The notes under the pieces were generated by a model that worked only from the letters and a program-made list of their open reading frames with translations, was not told the DNA's origin and did no database searches. A stretch of 64,000 bases of DNA. It comes from Pontibacter burrus (GTDB taxonomy: Bacteria > Bacteroidota > Bacteroidia > Cytophagales > Hymenobacteraceae). Where the stretch lies: the NCBI RefSeq assembly GCF_010686685.1, contig NZ_JAAGWD010000004.1, positions 124,001-188,000 of the forward strand, read 5' to 3'. This document shows positions 11,201 through 20,313 of the stretch, piece after piece (position 1 is the stretch's first letter; each line of letters opens with the position of its first letter). The position numbers and the translations under genes are program-made.

Positions 11201-14200
11201 GTGCGGCTTGAAGCTCCTGCAGGAACTGGTTATTCTTATGCATGGCAGATAAAAGATGGAACCACTTATTTACCTGCAGTAGGCAAAGATGGAGCAAATA
11301 ACAATACAAGGGTATTTGTTGCTGATAAAAGTGGAACATACAGAGTAGTAGTTACTAAAACCACAAACGGTGTGTCCTGCGATAAAGAGTCAGATGAAGT
11401 AACTGTAACAGTACTGCCTCAACCAACAGCAAGTATAGCCCCACCAACTATAGTACAGCAATGCGAGCAGCGGAACGGGGCTACAACTTATACTGTTGTC
11501 GGTACTTACTCCAACGGTACAGGTGTTTGGTCATCTTCTGACAGCAGATTTACTATTTCAGACATAAATGAGTCTACCAATGCTGAGGGGGTTACGACAT
11601 CAACTATAACTGTTACAGCGCCTGCCAGTGTTACAAGCGAACTGAGTACAACTATACGATTAAACGTAACTGAAAATATAGCTTCTTGTAATCCGGCATC
11701 TGCAACTGTAAATCTAACAGTGTGGCCCTTGCCAGTCGCAACTATCTCAACATCCGGAACAACAACTTTCTGCGCGGGTGGCAGTGTAACACTTACAGCC
11801 AGCAACGGCTCTAGTTACCTGTGGAGCAACGGTGCTACTACACAATCTATTATTGTAAATGCTTCCGGAAACTATAGTGTGACTGTTTTCAGTAGCCGAG
11901 GTTGCGAAACTACATCAGCACCTGTTGCAGTAACAGTCAATCCGATGCCGGAAGCAACTATAATGGTTGATGGAGATCTTACCTTTTGCCAGGGCGGGTC
12001 GGTTATTCTAAGCGCACCAGAGGCACCAGCAGGAAGTACATATGCTTACCAGTGGTTGAATGGAACTACAGAAATTACCGCAAATGGCAACGGTAGAACC
12101 TTTACGGCGACCGTAAGCGGTAACTATAGAGTAAGAGTAACTGATACCAGCAAACCTACAAGTTGCAGTGTCACAACTTCTGAACCAACTATAGTCACTG
12201 TTAATACCAGACCAACTGCCAGTATATCTGCCAACGGGGCTCCTACAACATTCTGCCAAGGTGGCTCAGTAACACTCACTGCCACAGCTACACCATCAGC
12301 TCCAGCTTCGCCAGGTACTTATACATACCAGTGGTATAATGCTAGCGGTATTATTGACGGTGCTATTAATCGAACATATGCAACAACTGAGAGCGGTGCT
12401 TACTACGTTATCATTACAAACTCAGCTGGTGCTTGTAGTAGTGCGCAGTCTAATACAATAAATGTAACTGTAAATACAGTACCCAAAGCAACTATAGCTA
12501 CAACATCTCCGACAACCTTCTGTGAGGGTGGTTCTGTAGTACTTACTGCTGTAGCTGATCCTACAATGCCTGCTAGTGGAAACTATTCTTATGTTTGGAG
12601 AAGGGGTGGAACAGTTATACCTGAAGCTACCGGACTAACTTATAAAGCAGAAACAGCAGGTAGTTATACTGTAACAATCATAAACCCTGAAAGTAGTGGC
12701 AGCTGTGAAAGTACAACATCTGCAGCTGTTACAGTAACAGTTAACACCCGGCCAAAAGCAACTATAGCGGCAGCTTCTGCAACTACATTCTGCAATGGTG
12801 GTTCTGTTGTTCTTACAGCTACAGCTGAACCTGCAACACCGGTAGGTACAGGTAGTTATACTTATCAATGGTTTAATAGCACTAGCCCAACGCCAAATAC
12901 GCCTGTAGGTAGTGCTCGAACTTATACTGCAACCACAAGTGGATCTTACTATGTTGTTATTACCAATACCGCAGGTGGTTGCGCCGGCGCACCATCAGGT
13001 AGTATACCTGTCACAGTTAATCCTATTCCGGTTGCAAATGCTGGTGGAGATAAAACAATGTGCTCCGGTGAATCAGTTATTTTAGGTGTTGCTCCAGTTG
13101 CCGGCTATACGTATAGCTGGGCTCCATCAACAGGGTTGAGTGCAAATAATGTGGCACAGCCAACACTTACGATTTCAAATACAGGTAGTAACAACATTAC
13201 CACAACTTATACTTTAACTGTTTTGCAGAATGGTTGTTCAAGTACCAGCTCTGCAACTATTACAGTAAGACCAACGCTAACAAATAATACCATAAGTTCA
13301 GCACATACTATATGCGAGAATGCAACTCCTCAGACACTCACAGGTAGTATACCTAGTGGTGGGGGCGGAGCCGGTTCGTACAGTTATCAATGGCAAAGCA
13401 GCACGGGTGGCTCAGCTTACGCTAATATACAAGGTGCTACCGCTCAAAACTATAGTCCTGGCCCATTAACTGCAACAACATCATTCAGAAGAATAGTACG
13501 ATCTGCAGCCTGTGCCAGTACAACAGAAAATATAAGTACCCCTGTAACAATCACTGTTACACCAACTGCCCGGTTAGTTCTTATACTAACAGCCAGCCCA
13601 TTCCCAGTCTGTCCTGGCCAGAACACGACCTATACGGCCCGTGTGATACAGAACCCTACCAAAGTTAACTACCCGGATAATCCGCGCTTTGAGCAGGTTA
13701 CCTGGGTAGGTGGAACAGATGTTACTGATCTGTTCCTGTTCGACTGGTGGAAGAATAATACTGTTGACAACCAGGAAGGGCAAACCGGGCCAACCGTAAG
13801 TCAGGCGGGGTTATCATCGAAAGACTTCTTTACAGTGAGGGCCAAACCAAAAAATCCAATAACCATTCCTTGTTATGTGTATGATAACAAACCAGAGATG
13901 GTAGTCAATGACAATAAAGGAAATGTTCTGTTCTCAAACCGCATTTACTTGGGGATGCCTGAGAATTATGAAGTTAGTATAACAGCAAACCCTACAGGGC
14001 CAATTTGCCCTGGTACACCAGTAACCTTTACTGCTACTCCGGCAGTAAACGCTATTGTGTCATCAACATTGATGCTTAACTGGAGAGTAAATGAACGTAT
14101 AGTAAGCTCAGTTCTTTATTCAACATCTAATCAGTTTACTGCCAATAATCTTAAGAATGGTGATAAAGTAGATCTGACCTTTACGTCTCAGGAAAATAAG

Positions 14201-16483
14201 TGTAGTCCTGTAGCCTCTAACAATTCCATAACTATGGTTGTGGCTTTAGAGCAAACTTTAGCTGGAGGTGGCGCAATTTGTCAGGGGGCAACAGGCGTAC
14301 CAATAACTCTCTCAGGTTCTCAATCAGGAATTACATACACGTTGAAGCGAAATGGCACTGAAACTGTTGAAACGCGTACAGGTAATGGAAGCGCTATAAC
14401 CTTTAGTAGACAAACTACAACAGGGGTTTATACTGTAGAGATTAGCACAGGTGTAGGATTATGCTTCACTACAAATGCAGTTAGGGTAGATGTTACACAG
14501 CCACCGACTACACAAACACTAACAGTTGGTAACAATGGAGAGTTTTGTGCCGGCGGAGCGGGCGTTCCGATTACATTAAGTAGTTCACAGACGGGAGTAA
14601 GTTATCAGCTAAGAAGAACTTTCGACGGCACAACAACTAATGTTGGGTTACCAATAAATGGTTCTGACGGCCAGTCAATTTCATTCGGTGCCCATACTGA
14701 TGAAGGCGTTTACTCAGTTGTAGCAACAACTATAGCTGGAAGTACGGTAGCCGCATGTACTACCACTATGGGTAGTGTGACCGTGCAGGTTAATCCACTA
14801 CCACTTACTCAGACCTTTACAGGTGGTGGTAGTTATTGTGCGGGAGGGGCCGGTGCACCTGTAGGCTTGCAAAGTTCACAGTCTGGTGTGACCTATAACC
14901 TTCGTAACAGCAAAGGAGAAATTGTTGGTACAGTTGAAGGTACTGGCAGCGCCATATCGTTCGGAAACTTTAAAGCTGATACTTACACTGTGCAGGCATT
15001 AAACGGCGCAACTAATTGCTCCATAACTATAAGCGGCAGTATACAAATATTAGAGACAGCTCTGCCGACTGAATATGCAGTTACAGGAGGAGGTAGTGCC
15101 TGCGCAGGCGGCGCCGGTGTTATAGTTGGGTTAGGTAACTCTCAAACCGGAGTTTTATACCAGCTTCGAAGAAGAGCAGTTGATGGTACTGTAACAGATG
15201 TAGGTAGCCCTGTAGGTGGTACAACTGGTAGTTCAATCAGTTTTGGTAATCAGACTGTTGCAGGTATTTATAGCGTTATTGCGACTACAATTTCTACCCC
15301 AGCCTGCCCGCTTCCAATGCTTGGGGAAGTACCGGTAACTATAAACCCATTGCCTCAGCTCAGAACTGTCAGCGGACCTCCATTCTGCCCTGTAACACAG
15401 CCAGACGGAACCTTGATAACTTTGGCAAATTCAGAGTCTGGGGTTACATATACTTTAACCAAAGTAGGCGACCCAAGCTTTACGCCAGTAACAAGAACAG
15501 GAACAGGCAGCAGTACAGAGCCATTAAGTTTCGGAACATTTACCCCAGGTACTTATTCGGTTTCAGGTACTAATTCGAGTTCATGTTCTACTCCTAAAGT
15601 AGGTGAGGTTACGGTTACAGCTGTCACTTATCCGATAGTAGCAGGGGAGCTTGAAGTGTTCTGGAGAGATAACACGACGAACTGGGAAGTTGTTGCGAAA
15701 TCTGACCACATTACAAAGGGTGTTGCCATGAATGACAACTTTGTGTATGAGTGGTATGTCGGAGCCAGCGAAAGTTCCGCAACACTCTATACCACTACAA
15801 GATATCCAGACAACAGCATTATGATTAATAATCCGGCGGAGGGCTTGTTTGTGAGGTGTATCATCAGAACACCTAGCGGAATATGCCTGCCAGATGTTAT
15901 AATGGATAATAGAGGTATCATTCCACTTCCAGTAGAGCTCATCTACTTTAAAGGTGTGCGCAAAGACAATACAGTCGTGTTGACCTGGGCTACAGCATCA
16001 GAGAAAGAAAATGCGGGCTTCGAGTTACAGGTGTCGCAGGATAACAAGAACTACAGGCAGCTGGAGTTTGTCCCAAGCAAGAATGGCACCAGCTCGTTAA
16101 AGCAGCTCTATGAGTTTGTAGACAGAGAAAATGGCAAGTTTGGCACGCGCTACTATCGCCTGAAACAGCTAGACTTGGATGGTCAGTTCTCTTACTATGG
16201 TCCGGTGGCGGTGGCCTTTGGTGAGGCAAGTAATAAAGCTATGGTGTACCCGAACCCATTTGAGCGGGAAGTGAAGCTGGAAATTGACGCTGAGAAAGCC
16301 ACCGTAATGGAGCTGGCAGTTACAAACCTGCAGGGCCGACAACTCATGATTAAAAACGTGAAGGTGGAGCAGGGTAAGAATACGATTACATTGGATCTGG
16401 GACCTGATCTGCCGGCTGGTATGTACATAATTACCACGCGCTTTAACGGTACATTCAACAATTTTAAACTATTGAAACAGTAA
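8231..16483 (+). CDS. Giant Ig-like repeat protein with T9SS type A sorting domain
   Basis: 2,750 residues. Start ATG 8231, with an alternative at Met14; a signal peptide ends near residue 41 (QVSAQ). Residues about 45-195 resemble a jelly-roll or carbohydrate-binding-like module. Ig-like repeats of about 80-100 residues run from about 200 to 1780 (TFCxGGSVxLTA...YxYQWY...GSYxVxIT). A region with a QNPTKVNYP segment follows, then five repeats of a second type (CAGGAGVPITLSSSQTGVxY, about 2000-2470). The end has the PVELIYFKG segment and a C-terminal domain (YPNPF...PAGMYII...) typical of type IX secretion cargo. It probably is exported across the outer membrane and anchored or released as an adhesin. 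It ends at a hairpin terminator; ligand unknown. Confidence 0.92.
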   Translation: MRKNFTNLISWPGMSRQKLISLLTFHLLLALLLIGQQVSAQTTEPFRDDFSNTSKTTTGPIGRGSITITAGELRVSGSGSGPQTSRGFDVYAGTANSYTFYPGITYTISIDARKVNTFELNGNLEFTYGTTSAIARSGSAVVIGSALISQTANNTFTSTFEVTAQQSLFIGLHLFSGQNASQLVLDNFVITAACINLAPPTVTNTTVTRCDTGPITLSSTVVGENNPSAGATNRWYSAATGGIVLATGANYTRNLTDNNPITVYVGSYNTLTGCESSVRVAVTARAIQTPTATVIPTTPAPVCQGQSVVLTATDAPAGQTYAYQWRNNGTDILNATGRTYTANVTGSYSVIITNTTGGANCPSAPSAAVPVTVTTPPTVSVVASQPNICAGQSTTLTASGATSYTWSPATGLSNTTGATVTANPTTTTTYTVTAVSGGCTVTSQVTVNVNPRPSVPSVSGTATLICESGSTVLTVTGAPAGGGYQWYTGPTGNNAITGATGSSYTTPNISTTTRYYVATVSPQGCESATRTEVIARVVPRPVATITPAGPVSVCAGTPATLTAPSPPTGKTYSYQWYRNGEAISNATSISYSTTEAGSYQLVITDPAENCPSNLSTPVTVRINALPDAPSTTSEARCGSGTITLTASGAPSGGSYRWYTASSGGSAISGQTDGTYSPSLSANTTFYVSTVSAEGCESATRTPVTATINTIPLVSISAATATSFCNGSSVVLSSSVAPATPANGGSYSYQWYEQTGGEIAGANQSTFTANASGRYFLVVTNSSGTCQSVNSNFITVTVNPIPATPVVNGPFERCGNGTVTLSGTAGANGNTLRWYSAESGGSILREGLTFTTPVLNADTEYYVSTYNTTTRCESDRILVNVIVKPLPDVTITPTGPTSFCIGNSVLLVAVDNEAYSYQWYKGIPNGVNSPITGATGSTYEVEEVGTNNFYAVITRDGCSVASNVIAVTVSERPNSAAISIVGATTFCNTGSVRLEAPAGTGYSYAWQIKDGTTYLPAVGKDGANNNTRVFVADKSGTYRVVVTKTTNGVSCDKESDEVTVTVLPQPTASIAPPTIVQQCEQRNGATTYTVVGTYSNGTGVWSSSDSRFTISDINESTNAEGVTTSTITVTAPASVTSELSTTIRLNVTENIASCNPASATVNLTVWPLPVATISTSGTTTFCAGGSVTLTASNGSSYLWSNGATTQSIIVNASGNYSVTVFSSRGCETTSAPVAVTVNPMPEATIMVDGDLTFCQGGSVILSAPEAPAGSTYAYQWLNGTTEITANGNGRTFTATVSGNYRVRVTDTSKPTSCSVTTSEPTIVTVNTRPTASISANGAPTTFCQGGSVTLTATATPSAPASPGTYTYQWYNASGIIDGAINRTYATTESGAYYVIITNSAGACSSAQSNTINVTVNTVPKATIATTSPTTFCEGGSVVLTAVADPTMPASGNYSYVWRRGGTVIPEATGLTYKAETAGSYTVTIINPESSGSCESTTSAAVTVTVNTRPKATIAAASATTFCNGGSVVLTATAEPATPVGTGSYTYQWFNSTSPTPNTPVGSARTYTATTSGSYYVVITNTAGGCAGAPSGSIPVTVNPIPVANAGGDKTMCSGESVILGVAPVAGYTYSWAPSTGLSANNVAQPTLTISNTGSNNITTTYTLTVLQNGCSSTSSATITVRPTLTNNTISSAHTICENATPQTLTGSIPSGGGGAGSYSYQWQSSTGGSAYANIQGATAQNYSPGPLTATTSFRRIVRSAACASTTENISTPVTITVTPTARLVLILTASPFPVCPGQNTTYTARVIQNPTKVNYPDNPRFEQVTWVGGTDVTDLFLFDWWKNNTVDNQEGQTGPTVSQAGLSSKDFFTVRAKPKNPITIPCYVYDNKPEMVVNDNKGNVLFSNRIYLGMPENYEVSITANPTGPICPGTPVTFTATPAVNAIVSSTLMLNWRVNERIVSSVLYSTSNQFTANNLKNGDKVDLTFTSQENKCSPVASNNSITMVVALEQTLAGGGAICQGATGVPITLSGSQSGITYTLKRNGTETVETRTGNGSAITFSRQTTTGVYTVEISTGVGLCFTTNAVRVDVTQPPTTQTLTVGNNGEFCAGGAGVPITLSSSQTGVSYQLRRTFDGTTTNVGLPINGSDGQSISFGAHTDEGVYSVVATTIAGSTVAACTTTMGSVTVQVNPLPLTQTFTGGGSYCAGGAGAPVGLQSSQSGVTYNLRNSKGEIVGTVEGTGSAISFGNFKADTYTVQALNGATNCSITISGSIQILETALPTEYAVTGGGSACAGGAGVIVGLGNSQTGVLYQLRRRAVDGTVTDVGSPVGGTTGSSISFGNQTVAGIYSVIATTISTPACPLPMLGEVPVTINPLPQLRTVSGPPFCPVTQPDGTLITLANSESGVTYTLTKVGDPSFTPVTRTGTGSSTEPLSFGTFTPGTYSVSGTNSSSCSTPKVGEVTVTAVTYPIVAGELEVFWRDNTTNWEVVAKSDHITKGVAMNDNFVYEWYVGASESSATLYTTTRYPDNSIMINNPAEGLFVRCIIRTPSGICLPDVIMDNRGIIPLPVELIYFKGVRKDNTVVLTWATASEKENAGFELQVSQDNKNYRQLEFVPSKNGTSSLKQLYEFVDRENGKFGTRYYRLKQLDLDGQFSYYGPVAVAFGEASNKAMVYPNPFEREVKLEIDAEKATVMELAVTNLQGRQLMIKNVKVEQGKNTITLDLGPDLPAGMYIITTRFNGTFNNFKLLKQ
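9080..13570 (+). repeat. Ig-like coding repeat array in the T9SS cargo protein
   Basis: About 15-16 consecutive Ig-like units, each recognisable by a Cys in FCxGGS or ICAGQS, a central YQW or YAW, and a terminal VTVN linker. They are Thr/Ser/Ala-rich and low in charge. Two units near 9360-9560 and 13030-13270 carry the S-x-W-x-P-x-T-G-L-S variant seen in SprB-like repeats. Confidence 0.75.
14230..15630 (+). repeat. Five tandem GGG-CAGGAG coding repeats
   Basis: Five units of about 85-100 residues, starting near 14240, 14520, 14810, 15075 and 15360. Each begins with a Gly-rich segment and a Cys (CAGGAG in three copies, CQGATG in the first, CPVTQP in the last). A V-x-L-x-x-S-Q-T/S-G-x-x-Y strand and a G-x-Y-x-V strand follow. 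They form a block separate from the preceding Ig-like units. Confidence 0.7.
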
Positions 16484-16509
16484 ACTTATTAGGGTTTAAA
16501 GCAGAAAGG

Positions 16510-16534
16510 GACGGGTATTTTACCCGTCTTTTTT
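16510..16534 (+). terminator. Rho-independent terminator of the giant repeat gene
   Basis: Perfect stem GACGGGTA/TACCCGTC with a TTT loop, followed by T6, starting 27 bases after the stop codon at 16483. Confidence 0.92.
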
Positions 16535-16595
16535 ATTTTAATACTTAGTAAGAAATGAAAGCAAGATGGATTTGTAAACCCATAGTGTGCCATAG

Positions 16596-16666
16596 CTATA
16601 GTTTTGCTCTTAACTATAGTTGCTTTGAGCATGGGTAGCAACTATAGCCCGGCTACCAAACTATAG
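16596..16666. repeat. Cluster of four CTATAG palindromes
   Basis: Four CTATAG copies at 16596, 16614, 16642 and 16661, two of them within a perfect AACTATAGTT. They lie in the gap between the convergent giant gene and the DUF2459 gene; the last copy abuts the TAA stop of the latter. Two copies flank a GGTAGC/GCTACC inverted repeat. This is the densest cluster of the window-wide motif. Confidence 0.7.
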
Positions 16667-17356
16667 TTACCGGTAATGTCGCATCACAGCGAAGGGCAGG
16701 GGAGCGAAGAAGGCTGCTCTCAGGTTGGCAGCTTTTAATCCGTTATTCACCCAGTAATTACAGGTTTTGGGGAAGTAAAACTTCTCTCGGGCTTCGTAAA
16801 AATTGTCTGTGGAACTATAGCCTTTGCCTTCTATAAGCATAACCTGGTTATTTTGAGTTTGAAATGAGCCGGAGATATAGTTTACAAGTTGTGTGTATTG
16901 CTCCGGCGTTACCCAGATCGGGCGTTGGTGCTTGTTGGGTGTGAGCGGCCGTCGGATATATTCTACGTGCATGGCAGATGGCGACGGCCAGAAGATGGCA
17001 TCCAGGGCAACTTTTAAAGTTAGATCGCTCCATTCCGGGGTTTGCATATAAAAGGCACGATCGCCCCAGCCAAAACCAATATGTGTAAAACTGCTGTCGG
17101 CTCCGGCAAAATGGTGTAGTGGTACTTTGTTGCGCCAGTCTATATAGTCTGTTTTAACAGGCAGTACAAGGTCGGTGTGGATGCCATTGGAGGTGAGGTA
17201 AATCTGGACTGAATCCTGCTGGGTCGTTGGAGTTGTGCCAGCGCCCACAGGGATGAAACTAAGAATAAAAGCGATAGCAACAGATAACAACATAGTAATT
17301 CCGAAGGCGCGAAGCATACCTTTGAACAGCTGTTTTATAGTTGGTTTGGCCGGCAT
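16667..17356 (-). CDS. DUF2459 (TIGR02117) family membrane-anchored protein
   Basis: 229 residues. One N-terminal membrane segment (about 16-37) is followed by an extracytoplasmic domain. Family marks are the SNGIHTDLVLPV segment near residue 55, GFGWGDRAFY near 95, and a C-terminal CNYWVNNGLKAA segment. The conserved His, Cys and Asn suggest a papain-like or NlpC-like fold, but catalysis is unproven. TIGR02117 proteins occur scattered in proteobacteria and Bacteroidota without known function. It is a lone gene, divergent from the second M14 peptidase, with a probable promoter at 17404-17436. Confidence 0.85.
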   Translation of the reverse strand: MPAKPTIKQLFKGMLRAFGITMLLSVAIAFILSFIPVGAGTTPTTQQDSVQIYLTSNGIHTDLVLPVKTDYIDWRNKVPLHHFAGADSSFTHIGFGWGDRAFYMQTPEWSDLTLKVALDAIFWPSPSAMHVEYIRRPLTPNKHQRPIWVTPEQYTQLVNYISGSFQTQNNQVMLIEGKGYSSTDNFYEAREKFYFPKTCNYWVNNGLKAANLRAAFFAPLPFAVMRHYR

Positions 17357-17403
17357 ACCTCTTATTTACGAAAGCAACAGCGCCTCACTTAAACCAGTTC
17401 AGC

Positions 17404-17436
17404 CAAATATAGTATAAACCTTGTTTAATAACCGAA
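17404..17436 (-). promoter_or_regulatory. Probable Bacteroidota promoter of the DUF2459 gene
   Basis: On the minus strand TATATTTG (17411-17404) matches the -7 element TAnnTTTG exactly. TTCG (17436-17433), 21 bases upstream, matches three of four bases of the -33 TTTG. The predicted transcript would have a leader of about 40 bases. Confidence 0.45.
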
Positions 17437-17495
17437 AACTGTAACTTTACAGCTATAGTTTTTACTTCCCTTATTTTCACCTACACGTGTTATAC

Positions 17496-20051
17496 ATGAG
17501 AAATTCTCTGAGAGTATTTGCTGCTTTCCTGTTGCTGTTTCTTTGTGCGCAGTTCGTCTCGGCACAGCAGCGCATCCAGACACCGGCACAGTTTCTGGGT
17601 TATGAGCTTGGGCAGCATTTCACCACGCACAGCCGCATCCTGGACTATGTAAATTACCTGGCTACACAGGCTCCTAAGCGCATAAAAGTGCAGGAGTACG
17701 GCAAAACGTACGAAGGCAGACCATTGGTGCTGGCCTATGTGGCAACAGAAGAAAACCTGGCGCGACTGGACCAGATACAGCAAAATAACCTGAAGCAGGC
17801 AGGAGTACAGCAAGGGCAGGTGCAGGGAAACCAGCCGGCTATAGTTTGGATGAGCTACAACGTGCACGGCAACGAAGCTGTAAGTTCAGAGGCAGTATTG
17901 CAGGTGTTGTATGAACTGGCAAATCCGGCAAATACGCAAACCCAGAACTGGCTGAAGAATACGATCGTTATACTTGACCCTTGCGTGAACCCAGATGGGC
18001 GCGAGCGTTACGTGCAATGGTACCAGCAGGCAGCTGCACAGGGCGGAAATGCATCGCCGTATGCCTGGGAACATTACGAACCCTGGCCGGGCGGCAGACC
18101 AAACCATTATTACTTCGACCTGAACCGCGACTGGGCCTGGCAAACGCAGATAGAATCGAAAAAGCGACTGGAGGTATACAACAACTGGTTGCCGCAGGTG
18201 CACGCCGATTTTCATGAGATGGGAGTGGAGTCGCCATATTACTTTTCGCCGGCCGCCAAGCCACTGCACGAAAGCATCACGCCGTGGCAGCGGCAGTTTC
18301 AGCACACTATAGGAGACTATAACCGCGCTTACTTCGATAAAAACAACTGGCTGTACTTCACTCGCGAGAGCTTCGACCTGTTTTACCCAAGCTATGGCGA
18401 TACCTGGCCAACCTTTAACGGGGCCATCGGCATGACCTATGAACAAGGTGGCTCTGGCAGGGCAGGGCTGGCCATCAGAACGCAGAATGGCGATACGCTT
18501 ACCCTTACCGACCGCATTGCGCACCACGTTGCCGCAAGTATGGCTACCATGCAGGCCACATCCGAAAAAGCCGACCAGCTGAAACAGGAATTCCGGAAAT
18601 ACTATGAGAACAACCTGAATAAACCAGCCGGCGTCCATAAAGCTTTTGTGATACGAAATGATGCGCAAAGCAGAGGCAACCTAAAAACGCTGACAGATTA
18701 CCTGGAGCGCCAGCAAATTCAATATGGTTATGCCGGCAAAAGCACATCCGGGCGTGGCTTTAGCTATGCGACGGGCAAAGAAGAGAATGTAAAAGTAGGA
18801 GAGCGGGACATCGTGATCAGCATGCACCAGCCAAAGTCTACACTGGTAAAAGTGCTTTTCGAGCCAAGTTCAATGCTGGAAGACTCCCTGACCTATGATA
18901 TTACCTCCTGGGCTTTGCCGTATGCTTTTGGGGTGCAGGCCTATGCCATGAATAAGCGCCTGGACCCTCAGAGTAAAACACTAACAGAACAAACTATAGC
19001 TCAGCCAACTATAGAAAAACCGTACGCTTATCTGGCCCGCTGGAACAGCTTGGACGACCTGAGATTTATGTCCGGGCTTATGCAGCAGGGCATAAAAGTA
19101 CGCATGGCCGAAAAAGCATTTGAAACAGACAAACAGCAGTACACACCAGGTTCGCTTATTATTACCCGCACCGGCAACGAGCGGTTAGGTGATAAGTTTG
19201 ATACGATAGTTCGCGAGCTTGCTAAGCAATACCAGATAGAATTAGGCGCTACCGGAACAGGTTTTGTAACCACAGGTGCCGACTTCGGTTCCGGTTATGT
19301 GCGGAATCTGAAGATGCCAAAGGTAGCCGTTATGACTGGCGAAGGCGTATCTGCTTATGCTTTTGGGGAAGTGTGGCATTATTTCGAGCAGCAGATCAAC
19401 TACCCGGTTACCGTTATCAATACATCTTATTTTAAGAATGTGCCGCTGCAGGAGTTTGATGTGCTTATTTTACCGTCGGGCAACTATAGCCGGGTACTGG
19501 ATGAGGCAACACTGGAACAGGTTAAGAATTGGGTAAAGTCGGGTGGCAAACTGATAGCCATGGAAGGCGCAGCAACTTTTCTGGCAGGCAAAAAAGAGTT
19601 TAACCTGGAAAAGAAAGACGACGAAAAAGAAGATGCCAAAGAGAAAGCTAAGAAAGACAAGAACCCATACGACCTGCTGAGAACTTACGGCGACCGTGAA
19701 CGTGAAGCACTAGCCGAAGAAGTACAAGGCAGTGTTTTCCGGGTAAACCTGGACAATACACACCCTCTGGCCTTTGGCTACGGTGATACATATTTTGCGC
19801 TCATCCGCTCTGCAAATGCCTTTAAGTACCTCGAGAATGGCTGGAACGTGGGTGTGCTGAAGAAAGACAACTATACCACCGGCTTCGTGGGGGCGGCTGC
19901 CAGAACAAAACTACAGGATGTACTTATACTGGGCACGCAACCAATGGGCAGAGGGCAGGTAGTGTATATGCTGGATAACCCCTTGTTCCGCGGGTTCTGG
20001 CATAGCGGCAAACTGATGTTCGGAAACGCTGTATTTGTGGTGGGGCAGTAA
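17496..20051 (+). CDS. Secreted M14-family zinc carboxypeptidase-like protein (second paralogue)
   Basis: 851 residues from ATG 17496; a GTG nine bases upstream is possible but gives a poorer signal peptide. The signal peptide ends near VSAQQ. M14 landmarks are HGNEAVSS (H and E zinc ligands), NPDGRERY, FDLNRDW, ADFHEMG and TYEQGG with the likely catalytic Glu. The C-terminal half resembles a glutamine-amidotransferase-like fold. It shares its order of motifs with the protein at 4879-7446, yet has a distinct Lys/Glu/Asp-rich insert (about residues 705-730) absent from the paralogue. It probably is a periplasmic or secreted peptidase. A terminator follows at 20074. Confidence 0.88.
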   Translation: MRNSLRVFAAFLLLFLCAQFVSAQQRIQTPAQFLGYELGQHFTTHSRILDYVNYLATQAPKRIKVQEYGKTYEGRPLVLAYVATEENLARLDQIQQNNLKQAGVQQGQVQGNQPAIVWMSYNVHGNEAVSSEAVLQVLYELANPANTQTQNWLKNTIVILDPCVNPDGRERYVQWYQQAAAQGGNASPYAWEHYEPWPGGRPNHYYFDLNRDWAWQTQIESKKRLEVYNNWLPQVHADFHEMGVESPYYFSPAAKPLHESITPWQRQFQHTIGDYNRAYFDKNNWLYFTRESFDLFYPSYGDTWPTFNGAIGMTYEQGGSGRAGLAIRTQNGDTLTLTDRIAHHVAASMATMQATSEKADQLKQEFRKYYENNLNKPAGVHKAFVIRNDAQSRGNLKTLTDYLERQQIQYGYAGKSTSGRGFSYATGKEENVKVGERDIVISMHQPKSTLVKVLFEPSSMLEDSLTYDITSWALPYAFGVQAYAMNKRLDPQSKTLTEQTIAQPTIEKPYAYLARWNSLDDLRFMSGLMQQGIKVRMAEKAFETDKQQYTPGSLIITRTGNERLGDKFDTIVRELAKQYQIELGATGTGFVTTGADFGSGYVRNLKMPKVAVMTGEGVSAYAFGEVWHYFEQQINYPVTVINTSYFKNVPLQEFDVLILPSGNYSRVLDEATLEQVKNWVKSGGKLIAMEGAATFLAGKKEFNLEKKDDEKEDAKEKAKKDKNPYDLLRTYGDREREALAEEVQGSVFRVNLDNTHPLAFGYGDTYFALIRSANAFKYLENGWNVGVLKKDNYTTGFVGAAARTKLQDVLILGTQPMGRGQVVYMLDNPLFRGFWHSGKLMFGNAVFVVGQ

Positions 20052-20073
20052 AGATCTCCTTAACTATAATAAG

Positions 20074-20102
20074 CTCTCTGGTGCAAACCGGGGAGTTTTT
20101 TT
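20074..20102 (+). terminator. Rho-independent terminator of the second M14 peptidase gene
   Basis: Stem CTCTCTGGT/ACCGGGGAG (nine pairs including two G-U), loop GCAA, then T7, 22 bases after the stop. Confidence 0.85.
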
Positions 20103-20313
20103 ACTATTGTAACTATAGGTTTCAGGTGTTGATCTTGTTTTGCCTGATGTAGTTCGCAGCATTTTTGATTAGAACTATAGTTCAGCTGATTGGTAGTAAT
20201 GATTGATGTGAGCTATAGTTGTGAAGTGATGCCAGAATTCTGTTTGCAGGCTTGTGGCTAAAATTCCCTATCTTAAAGCCCTAAAACAAACAATAGCAAC
20301 TATAATAATTATA

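Noticed and set aside
17886..18668. Minus-strand frame of 260 codons inside the second M14 gene
   Set aside because: It lies entirely within a strongly supported plus-strand gene and reads as an antisense shadow.
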